A DNA stretch of 64,000 bases, from contig CAJQUW010001409.1 in the NCBI GenBank assembly GCA_907163375.1, positions 620,001 to 684,000 on the forward strand, read 5' to 3'. Both the position numbers and the translations under genes were made by a program. The number at the start of each line of letters is the position of its first letter. The first letter of the stretch is position 1. The notes below the pieces were generated by a model. It did no database searches and was not told where the DNA came from. It worked only from the letters and a program-made list of their open reading frames with translations. Of the stretch, positions 1-10,087 are shown piece after piece. This stretch comes from Prostheceraeus crozeri. Taxonomy: Eukaryota; Platyhelminthes; Polycladida; Euryleptidae.

Positions 1-1211
1 CCAGGTATTATACTAGGCTATATATTTATGTCACTTTCACTGTGATTTTCGTGAAGTACGTGTAACTGGGCAAAAAGTTGATGTATATAATAATCATTTT
101 GCATCTACTGATAAAGACATTAATATGATACTGATATGATCGGATATGTGTAGCCTATTTTCTTCTAACCACCTGAAACTTTCTGAGTTACAGATTGAAG
201 AATATATGTACCAGTAGGCCTAATGCACTATCTTGTAAATAATTTGACTACCGTTTACATTACTGCAGTCATGCTGATTACGTCGTACTTAACCCGCTAA
301 ATAGCCTAAATGTATTTTCATAGCTTATGTGTGCTGAGCTATGCGACATCGACCATCTAATAAAATATCAACTTTGCTTCAATTATATAGCTTAATCATG
401 AGCATTATCTTCCTTTACAAAAATGCATCCTAGTAAGCAATAGTATTAGCATTAAATTAGACCTACGAGTTCTGATGAAAACTACAATGATTATCAGATG
501 AAACCTTTTGTGTACATTCTATCACTGTATAAAATATTTGCCATATTAATGTAAAACCTTAATAAGGATCCTTTATTCGTCATATGATCCATTTCGCATG
601 ACTTTAGCTGACAGACCCCTACCTAATAAATATACTTGAAAATATCAATCTTCTTTCGGAATACTCAGATGAAAGAGATGTAGGGATGCAAAAAAATGTT
701 TTTTTATCGACCATATTTTAAATATTTTTTATGTTTTTTTTGTTTTCTTATGATGGTCGAGAATTAAGCAATATTTTCATAAACACTTTTACGGAATACG
801 CAAATAGGCATCTGTAATGTATTTCATGCTTTATTACAGATGCCTTATCATTTCATTTTCAATTCATTTATCGCAATGTTTGATTTTTAAAAAGGATTAC
901 ACCATGTCAATTATATAAGAAAGAAAACTATGACTTTGGTTAGATACATATATACGGTGAACTATGATAGAAAAGTCATCGTTAATTTAAAAATTGTATT
1001 GTTACAGACGAAAAAAACAAAACAACCGTATCGGATGGAGAACAAATCGCAATTACAATAAAACAGTTGATTATGTCAATTCAGCAATCAAAAAGCAGTT
1101 GATAATGAAGTACACTCACTCGGCATCATTCAATCTCAACACATTCAAGCTCACTGTCATCATCAAAATCAACACAATCAGAGTCAAAATCTATTTCTTG
1201 CCGACTAAGGA

Positions 1212-3571
1212 CGGCGGAACGAATTTTTGGTTGGGGGGGGGGGGTCCAATGTAGAAGTACACCAGAATGTTGTATTCTGTTTTGGACCTAGTACATGTGT
1301 TATTGTGGGATTGAGTGAAGTGTAGGATAGTTGTACATTGTTGTACAACTAGTGTATACTTGTTGTGCTAGTATATGATATACTAGTATACTAGCATATA
1401 CTTGTACAATAGTTTATCTTTTAATTATCACCGTGCTTTCGTTTTCGGCTAAGCAACTGTTGTTGCATACTGTATGGTGTCTTCAACAAGTTTACCTTTT
1501 GAGTGTTATTTTATTTTCTGGTAACATTCACAAATCGCTCTTTATTTCAGTGCTGCATAATATAATTTCACACTCGGTGGGGGTACTGTAACTTAAATTG
1601 ATCTTCATATAAAAACGATAAAGATCCAAATAAGTCTTACTCTATGGATGCAAATATTTAATCAATAAATACGAATACTAATTGTATTACCTTTTGACAG
1701 GGAATATTTCGATAACTATACGATTAAATCACTGTGCATGTACTGCCATGGACTGCCATTAAGACTTGACTAGGTAAAGTGTTATAGGCTAGGTCATTGG
1801 GTCATCTATGCATAATATCCGTCTCTTTAAAAGTTGTTTAAGAATATGCGAGTAATCGATTAGTAGACAGTTAGATATAGACACAATAGGAAAGTCTGGG
1901 CTTCAGAATTTAGTTTTGGCTGGGACCACCAATAGATTTCTTCTTAGTTATCAAAATATCCTATAATTGATTATGGATCTATATATATTTTTCTTATATG
2001 CTTCGATATCAGATAATATGATCAAAAAGTTTCGGTCAGTGATACCTTCGTTTTAAATTGCTTGTATAATACAAAACAAGTTATATTCATCTGAATTTAT
2101 TGGCACCACTTGAGATGAGATCCAATGAAGTGAGAAGTGTAAAAAAGTGTAAGGTTATTATCAAAAGAAATGCATCAATATTTTTCGAATATGAAGATTA
2201 ATTGTGTGTGAGGTTCTTGTTTAATTCAATTATCTAAGCTAGCTACTTCCAAGATGAGACGAACAACAATCTCTCAATCGGAGCTGTTTGGAAATCGATT
2301 GATGTAACTTTAAACTTCCGCCTCCACTCTCAGGCCGGTCCGTCTCAGATAGTCTGTCTGATCAGTCTGCCTGCTAGCTTCGTAGACTGTCAAAGTTGTT
2401 GCTCTCGACACTATCCCCAGCCAGGTCATTGGAGCAAAGTGTGGTAGGAATACTAAGATTAATATTTAAACAGTATTGCAAGTGGTAGCCAGCCGCGAAT
2501 TATGGGGTCATCCTGCATCTCATAGCCGAGTCAGTGGTACACTAAGCCTTTGCTAGTGTAGGAGGAAGGGCTTCGGCGGCTTCGCTAGCGTAGCTCTTCC
2601 ATTTTTTCGCTGAAGACAACCACACAGGAGTGAATCCCGGGGCCGAGGGTTGTCACGCCGAAGTAAGTCAAATCTGCTGCCAGATTTGACCAGGCAACAA
2701 GAAGTGCCGCTGAGGAGATATATCTCCGTACCGTATATTGTGCCACTGACCTTGAATGTGAATGCATCATTTCATCATTTCATTTGTAATGGAACCTGCC
2801 GTGTGAAATTAGTAATCAGGAAATAAAAGTGTAGAGCGAAAGTTACGGACACGAAAGTGATGAAAGTTCAGGTGGTCATATAGCTGTTCTGGCTATGTGT
2901 GAAGACCGAGGATACAAGCAGTAATAATAGCCTGAAAACAAATAGAATTACAGGCACATGTGCTAAACTTTATTATTGGTTGAAATTCATATCGCAGGGG
3001 TCCACATGTTCAACTGGATATCAATGAGTTGATACCTTGGTTGATGAGACTAGCAGCCGTTGAGGGGATCTAGACTCCGAATTTTTGGATACTGAGATAT
3101 TATAAACAACTTCCTACAGAATTCTCGTCCACTCTTGATTTTACGAGTATATCTTTGCAATACCGAGCTGATGGTAATGATATAAGCGATGACACCATGG
3201 CGCTTTATTTGACAGATCTAATAGACATTCCAGTTTTAGTATCTTAAGAGGTGGATTTATCCACTTGGAGTTTCCAAAGATGACAGGTTTTGATTGGAAC
3301 TATGGATTGAAAGTACACAGTTCGAGCAAGAACTTCGGAGGAATTATTTCTAACGAATCACCAAGTACTCAGCTAAGTCTGAGACATGAGATCCGAAAAC
3401 TCAGATCTATGCATATGCAACATTCGAAGCTAACGGTAATTGAATTGTACAGACACACCTTAACAATCATTTGTAGTTCAAATGATTGCGGGGTTCCTGA
3501 TATTGATTAGACCCCCTGAAAAATATTGGGGGGTCTCGACCCCTCGGACACCCACCCCCTGTTCCGCCGCT
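1212..3571. repeat. Possible element bounded by CGGCGGAAC inverted ends and G-runs
   Basis: CGGCGGAAC at about 1212-1220 is followed by a T-rich stretch and a run of 12 G at 1233-1244. The inverse, GTTCCGCCG at 3562-3570, is preceded by C- and G-rich runs (3510-3560). GGCGG plus G-run ends are seen in some animal non-autonomous DNA transposons. No target duplication was found and the match is only 9 bp, so this is a weak call. Confidence 0.28.
2310..2770. other. GC-rich island with short hairpins, unrecognised
   Basis: About 450 bp of clearly higher GC than its surroundings. It contains a hairpin CAAATCTG-CTG-CAGATTTG near 2668-2688 and the palindrome GGAGATATATCTCC near 2714-2727. A 61-codon minus-strand frame (2770-2585) resembles nothing I know. 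It could be an old SINE or a regulatory element in the presumed RUVBL2 intron. Confidence 0.25.
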
Positions 3572-3657
3572 CATATTGCCGACTATTGCAAGCAATTTTC
3601 ATAAGTTTCGTGACTTTATCTAACTTAAGTCTGTTTCGACTCTTAAGTGTATAAATC

Positions 3658-4421
3658 TAGGGTTTTCAAAATCCCGACTTTTCCTGATCCCGGAATTGAT
3701 CCCGATTTCTTTTGCGATCCCGGGATTGACAAGCTCAATGGATTTGTTGTAAAGCACAGGGTAATATACCGGGTGTACCTATAGGCTTGCGCAGGCTGAG
3801 TCATGGAGGGCTCTCAGAGGAGTTCTGAAATGTTTGAACTGTTTAATCAGCTTAGAACTTTATTGTGAGATAGACACGTGCCTGAACTTCTATGACTTGG
3901 CAATGAGTTTATGTTTCAGTTTTTATATGCGCGGTATACTAAAGTATGTACTTGTAGGCCTATTGGATCATGCGGAATGATCTCATTAATGATAACAATC
4001 ATAACATTGATGAAGTTGATATGTGGTTTTCTCATTTTCATGTCCATCCGTCCAAATGACTTTGTTACGTCTTGTAAAAGCATGATGTTGTATAATACCG
4101 GTACATGTTATAGTAAACCACGCTTGTTCATATATGGCTTGACCACTTTCTTAATCTCCAGACCAGTTGACTGAATACCCTATACTATAGATTACCTATA
4201 CTCGTATAGCTTTTTTTGCAATATCAAAGAAAATGAGAAATTAATGCATTTGGCATTCACATATCCACACAAAAATAACTCCAAGCTCAATAGGAATACG
4301 ATAAAAATTTACAAAAGCACGGTCTCCTTATGAGATGGTGGCGAATCCCGGGATCCCGGTTACCTAATCCCGGGATTCAGAATCCCGTAAATCCACATCG
4401 ATCCCGAGATTGGAAACCTTA
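3658..4421. mobile_element. hAT-type non-autonomous element with 8-bp target duplication
   Basis: The element starts TAGGGTTTTC and ends GGAAACCTTA, which are imperfect inverted termini. It is flanked on both sides by TATAAATC (3650-3657 and 4422-4429), an exact 8-bp duplication typical of hAT insertions. Both subterminal regions carry repeated palindromic ATCCCGGGAT-like words (3690-3730 and 4340-4410), probably old binding sites for the mobilising transposase. No transposase is encoded. The termini resemble those of 28581-29510. Confidence 0.85.
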
Positions 4422-6061
4422 TATAAATCCCATTTTGCTGTTCATTCGCTCCACATTCGCCGAATGAGGCACTATGGAGAGAATCCTGCTCGCCACTTTG
4501 AATAAAGGAGTGTCTGCAAAGAATGCAGACCACCTGAAAATAAAATAGTTGCCAGGTTTTCCAACCATCCCGAAGCAAACTCAAAATCAATGTGAAAGCA
4601 TAATCTGTTGAAACTCGTTCTTGATTCTGATTGGATGATTGAGATCACCAATAGTCTGATATATCAATAGTGGGATTGGTTCATAGACGTCAGCTATCGC
4701 GTGGGAATATACGTGATTCGAGATAGACCAACACTTTCTATAAAAGCCGCCATCAGGAGTCAACGATGATGGTGGACTCCAATTTTCGTTTTGACATAAT
4801 GATCAACATAACAGTGTTAACCAAAGCTTAGTTATCGTTATTTCATGTCAATTGCACTAGCTCTAAACTCGCTTACAATGATGACTTTAATAAATTGCAT
4901 ACTGGTTTCTTACGCAGCCGGATTTGTATAAGAAACTTTTTTTAGGCTAATAAAATTGATGGAATGTAAACTAATAAGCCTATATTTAAAAAAAACATGT
5001 TTGTAATTACCAAAAGGCCTGAATTTTAATTCGTCAAATTACTGCAATTTCAATAATGCATCAAAGCCGTAGACGTAGGGAGCTTTACATCGGCCATCCT
5101 TCAGAATTTCTTTGCTATTTTTACCAACTAGGCCCACTGTAGTAATTTGAAACCGAAATTGAAAGCTGATCGAAACATAGGATATCAGAGAAAGAACTAG
5201 GAAAACTATTGATGATTATTTTGAACATTTATGAACGACTCAGATCACACGTGATCTGATTATCCCACTGCCGAAATTGATATTTTCAGTTTAGTAGCTG
5301 ATCAACAGAATTTATGAATGACTTGACGAAGACTTGACCAAGAATGCGAAATACAGATATGGACAATAATAATAATTCGTGTATTTTTGTCCCACTGTAC
5401 CGAGTTTCAAGTGGCTATTCATCAGACCTATTACAAAAGAAGAAAATATAATGTTGAACAGATGAGCGAAGATTGATAGTGCAATAAGAGAGAAATTTAA
5501 CAATAGTTGCAGATCTAGTTAAAAATCTTGCAGAATTATTTAATTTCAAAGTTTTATTTTCTAATTTTTGGTTTTTCTACAGCATTTATGTAGATTTTTT
5601 CTAAATGACTCAAAGCCCTCTTATACCAACATATCTGCGCTTTCTATTTTAAATTTCGAGACACAATGATTCTGACTCGGAAAAGTTCAAGCCCTTCATG
5701 CACGGTGACGTTCTTATCCATTCGTTGTAACAACCTGTTCAACTGTGGTGAATTACTTGAGAATGGCCGTGGAATGTATAGCCGAAATTAGTTGTTGATA
5801 TTTAATACATATAAGACCATCAAATACTTGATTTTTCCAACCACGATGAACGGCAAGATTTCGCTTGAAAAGCATAATTCTGTGTAGTAATCAAAAGCCG
5901 ATACTGTTGTACAATTTAAGTTATTTCCGCCTCTGTAGCCGAAAATTTGGGAATAACTTATATTTTACAGAAGCAATGGCTTTATTACAGCATAATTTTC
6001 AGTTGTGACTATTGTCTTCAACTAAAGAATCGGACACTCAAAAAATATATTCACAATTTAT

Positions 6062-7398
6062 TATCGTACTTTCCCGTAATAGCTGCCAGTCAAATATGCC
6101 GTCATGGCAGTTTACTTGGAGAGAAATTTCTAGGAAATGTCCATTGTTAATTTCTCGGAAATTATGCCGCGTGACGTTTTTCCTTCTCTAACCTCGTGTT
6201 GTCGACAGCCCGTAATAAGTCTGTAGATGACCATCTGAGAACCAATCAGAAAACACCTGCTTCCCTCTCTAGTGTCAGACGGTAAAATTTCCAAGAATTC
6301 TTGTCCACTCTGACGAACTTGACTACCGAATATCATTTTCTTAACTACACCGGTAAATTAATTTTAGATCGTTCGAGCGTATGCACATGTAATTTTCGTT
6401 AATTTTGTACTTACTCATAAATTGTTTCTGCATTGGTTTATGCAAAAAAAGAAAAACCGAAGAATGATTCAGATATTTTTCATGCTTTACACTATATACA
6501 GTGACTTAATGAAATTAACATTTTCTTTGAAAAAAATGTGGAAGGTACTTTGGCCTGTTGTACTGTAGTTTACTTAGCCAATAACTGCAGCTTACTTAGC
6601 GTTAGCCTACATACATGTACAATAGGTGTATATACAAGTATACTTACAGGGTAGGCCTATTAGCCTACGAGTATATGCCATAATTTTGTTAAAAAGTGTA
6701 AGAAACATTTTGGTTAAATCAGTTTCACTATTCGACTTAGAATATCAATAATGCTGTAAATTACAAACTTAAGTAGACCCAACTGATTTCAATTGGGTAT
6801 ATATTCAGTTAGGATCTTTTCCGTTATACCCCCTCCATTAATGCATTTCCTTGAAATCAAAATATTAAGCCCCCTCCACTCAAAAAAACACGAAACTTTA
6901 ATCCAAATTATCTTTTATATACCTTACCTCTATGAAGGAGGACAGAAGGAGATGATGTCTCCCAAAATATGCTGAAAACAGCTCTCAGGCGATGAGATCG
7001 TTGATGCAAGTTGAAGCAAGTTAGTTGCCATATCCTACTGCACTGACTGATACAATGTTAACCTTACGTTAAGATCGTGCGAAGACGTCATTATATGAGT
7101 CATGAGTCATTTTTTATTGCAGTGACATTCGGAAGAAGGATAGGCGGTATTTACGCATTTATATTTTCTATTGGACTGAATTGTTGATAAAGTTTGAGAG
7201 GAATGACAGTGGAGGGGGTATAGCGGAAAAGATCCTTCAGTTATAAGGTGTTCCTAGCAGCCAGAATAGCTGTAATTATAAGATAAGCTGGGTGGCAGCT
7301 TATTTGGCAGTGGCAGATTACTTGGATTCAAATTTTATGTCCCAAAACTGTAAAAACCAATTAAGCTGCCATGGCAGCTATTACGGAAAAGTACGGTA
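6062..7398. mobile_element. MITE-like element with 25-bp inverted ends and TA at each edge
   Basis: The left end reads TA then TCGTACTTTCCCGTAATAGC (6064-6083); the right end is its near-exact inverse closing at TA (about 7372-7398), with only two or three mismatches in about 25 bp. The terminal TA at both edges fits a TA target duplication (Tc1/mariner-like), but the superfamily is inferred. The interior has no transposase and is split by a second element at 6811-7236, so this insertion is the older of the two. Confidence 0.65.
6811..7236. mobile_element. 426-bp MITE with 6-bp target duplication, nested
   Basis: Inverted ends of about 27 bp start AGGATCTTTTCCG (6811) and end CGGAAAAGATCCT (7236) with one mismatch, and include a CCCCCTCCA/TGGAGGGGG block. 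Both sides are flanked by TCAGTT (6805-6810 and 7237-7242), an exact 6-bp target duplication. There is no coding capacity. It sits inside the element at 6062-7398. Confidence 0.85.
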
Positions 7399-9649
7399 GT
7401 TCAAGTTCAGGGAGATGAAGGTATTTTTGCCTCCTTATCGTCGCTTACCGACATTTTCAGTCATCCTCTTATCTAGATCATCCACTGCTGTGGAATCATC
7501 GCATCATAGGAAATGTTCTCCTACTCTTATCACTGGGGGTGCACCGGATTAAAAAAGTAAAGCGAATTTTCGTACGCAAGCTGCTGAAATGTTTCTGTAG
7601 ATTGACTGAACTTCGGCTCATGTAGTTTAATTGTGGACGTCTCTACTCAGGACTGGGAGAAGAAGCAGTGGCTTTCACATGGTCGATGACTAAGTCACAC
7701 GACATCATGGAATATTCCTTTTTCTCAGGTTCACCATAAGCACATGAGTACTGGCAATCATTCTATGCAGCGTGATGAATTCGTTGCCAATTAGACTTAT
7801 ATAATTTTTTTCTCATTTGCGAGAAATGGGAATATCTTGTACATGATTTTGAAAAATTCTATTTCATCTACCAAATTCATTAACTTTTTTCAAAATTAAC
7901 ATCATTATGTTATTTCTTTCAAAATCTGCGTGCCTTTTATTTTGGATTTATACTCTAAATAAGTATTGCCGTAAAATATAGACAATTAGACCTGCGTACA
8001 CCAGACTTAGCGAATAACGTTTTGTGGTGTGAAACCCAGAGAATCCACGATTCATCGAACAGCGATTGACTGGAAAGTTGAGGAAGACATATGGACGACA
8101 TACCCATTTATATGCTTTCATTTTCACTCAAACTTGTCAGACAAATATGTTCTTGTTGAGTCCGTTTAAGCAAAGTGTAATGCTGCATTCTACTTCAAAA
8201 ACTATGCCACAGCCGCTTTGTAGCTGAAAAGCATAGCGCTGTAACATATCTTTCATTTTGTAAATTGAATAATTACATGTATCTCTTCAAAGTCAGATCA
8301 TGTCTCGATCATGCTAAAACTTTTGTTTCGTCACTTCAGATTATTGAGGGAGTCGATTTTTCGGCAGATTTGTGGCAACTGGCAATAAACTTTAAACAGA
8401 AACTCAATAATCGACTAGCATTCGCATTACAAATAAAAACAAGCAGCTCGAAATTCTTGGATCCCGTAGTGAAGTATTGTCTTCATATACAGTGCATCGT
8501 GGTGGAATCATGCGCTTAGTTTTTGTTGCTAAAAATCAAAAATTCTTGGTTTCGGTTTGCAAAAATGCGATACTTCAGATTTTTTCATGCGAAGAAAATT
8601 CGAGAGCCAGGTGTTAATATTTCTAGAATATACGTTAGGACTATTGCGTGCAACCGTAGACAACTCGATGATTAGAATCTGTATTGCGCAAGAACTTCAA
8701 ATTCTATCCCCGAGCTTGTAAACATTAAACCTAATTATCATGTACCCGCTTTTGACGATAATTCGCATTATGAAGCCGAAACTTGTTGTATTTGACAACT
8801 ATTGAATTATTTGACGACCCGTTGATTTAAATGTTGTCGACGTGAGAGATTTCCAATGTTCACTCGATTGAGTGGCCTGACAGTCTGCCTATCCGATCCT
8901 ACGTTGTGTATTGAAATGAGTGATTATATCATTCACTAGATTTATGTTTCATTTCTTGAATCTGAATAGTAATGTGAACCCATTTACATCTTTTAAAGTT
9001 AATTGTGATCACCGTCAGGTAGGTTGTGATATGATCACGCTTAAGGTAATACTCCAGGACTGAGCATGAAAGTAATGGCAGCTTATTGAATTGCTACTTT
9101 AACAAACATTGCCTCTCCTAAGCTGTCATGATACGGAGGATTTGTGAAATATTATTATTCCTTCTGTATTGCTATCATAATCAGGCAATTCGGTGGTAAT
9201 TTTTTCAAAACTGCAAAATTTGCTTGTCTCACATTTGGTACTGGGTCTCAATTGGAGTTAGTTTAATAGAATCTAAGCTGCATGCACATTAGGGGTTTAA
9301 TTATCACTAAGTTGCTACTCCGCCTAATATACTTACTCCATGTACTTAACTAATCATACAATTCATCGATTGACTGAAATTAAGTTTCGCTCGTTATGGA
9401 TTTTTCAATTTTGGATCTCTAATCTATTCTATTATATGCTTGACTTTTAGTTTTGAATGATAAATATTGTCATGGTTATGTTCGCGTTTAAAACATGTAA
9501 GAGACTTTTGTATCCAACAAAAAACCTATCGAGAAAACCAAAACGTGGAATTCAAATTGTGTTGCATGTCTTAAACCATCTAAGTGTATGGTATATAAAA
9601 ACAGATACTAAACGAAAATGATTTAATGTCAATTATTGTTTAATTTCAG

Positions 9650-9820
9650 GGCTTAGAAGTGAGTGTGGATGACGTCAGTCGAGTTTTCTCATTATTCATG
9701 GACGAAGGTCGCTCAGCTGATCTGTTGAAAGAATTCCAACAAGAATTTATGTTTAATGAAGTCGAGGGAAGTGGAGATAAGGTGGAAAGTGTGGGCACTA
9801 CAAAAATGGAAGTGAACTGA
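9650..9820 (+). CDS. RUVBL2: RuvB-like 2 (reptin), last coding exon
   Basis: This is the C-terminal exon of RUVBL2, a AAA+ ATPase that forms hexamers with RUVBL1 and serves the INO80, SWR1/SRCAP, TIP60 and R2TP complexes in the nucleus and cytoplasm. After a TTTCAG acceptor the frame opens GLEVSVDDVSRVFSLFMDEG and runs 56 residues to TGA. It matches the family's C-terminal block, where vertebrate RUVBL2 has VDDIKRVYSLFLDESRS followed by FLFNEL (here FMFNEV). The tail after that is about ten residues longer than I recall for vertebrates. The intron before it appears to be phase 0. The earlier exons, with Walker A and B, lie outside the window. It faces the PLA2G12-like gene tail to tail. RUVBL1 is less likely given the FxFNE tail. 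Confidence 0.88.
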   Translation, partial: GLEVSVDDVSRVFSLFMDEGRSADLLKEFQQEFMFNEVEGSGDKVESVGTTKMEVN

Positions 9821-9867
9821 TCTCGGATATACATTATCATGAAAACAACCAATTTCTTTTCTACTTT

Positions 9868-9873
9868 TTTAAT
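9868..9873 (-). terminator. Candidate ATTAAA poly(A) signal for PLA2G12 last exon 4c
   Basis: ATTAAA on the minus strand about 93 bases past the stop of the distal last exon (9966). It lies inside the 3' UTR of RUVBL2 on the opposite strand. Variant hexamers are common by chance in AT-rich DNA. Confidence 0.35.
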
Positions 9874-9956
9874 CGAGTTTCAAATATAGAATATGAAGAA
9901 ATACAATTATTTTGGCACTTGTAAAAAAGGAGATTTCATAGGAGAAAAATATGAAA

Positions 9957-9962
9957 AATAAA
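9957..9962 (+). terminator. AATAAA poly(A) signal of RUVBL2
   Basis: AATAAA 137 bases after the RUVBL2 stop codon. Cleavage 10-30 bases downstream would place the transcript end inside the antisense coding sequence of the PLA2G12 distal last exon (9966-10087). Confidence 0.6.
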
Positions 9963-9965
9963 CAG

Positions 9966-10087
9966 TTATAACTCGTCAATCATTGAGCGTCGAGCACATT
10001 TACATGCCTTTTCTTGAGCAGACTTGAACGCGGTACATCCCAGAGTCACCGTTAGTGCCATGGCAGTCGTTTTGAAATCAAAACACA
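9966..10087 (-). CDS. PLA2G12A: PLA2G12-like alternative last exon 4c (distal)
   Basis: The acceptor TTTTAACAG precedes 10087. With the single leftover base of exon 3 the frame reads M-CFDFKTTAMALTVTLGC and ends SMIDEL before TAA at 9966-9968. The first Cys and the Gly-Cys are separated by 15 residues, and Gly-Cys to the final Cys-x-Cys by 10, exactly the spacing I recall for vertebrate PLA2G12A. Of the three candidates this one most resembles the vertebrate C-terminus (Gly-Cys, then a Ser/Ala-Gln stretch, then Ala-Cys-x-Cys). It is the farthest from exon 3 (4.2 kb) and its 3' end runs into the RUVBL2 3' UTR. The predicted protein with exons 1-3 has 205 residues. Confidence 0.82.

Larger units (their letters stand above)
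1..9649. other. Presumed last intron of RUVBL2, repeat-filled, no other gene seen
   Basis: The only coding signal on the plus strand in this stretch is the exon that begins at 9650 directly after a TTTCAG acceptor. I looked for an earlier RUVBL2 exon (the helicase sensor and arginine-rich region should precede it) and found none, so the intron is inferred to be at least 9.6 kb. The stretch holds the repeats listed separately and otherwise AT-rich sequence with only short chance reading frames. Confidence 0.5.

Noticed and set aside
8265-8519. Possible upstream RUVBL2 exon after CTTCAG at about 8335
   Set aside because: The translation does not resemble any part of the AAA+ helicase and no donor restores the phase at 9650.
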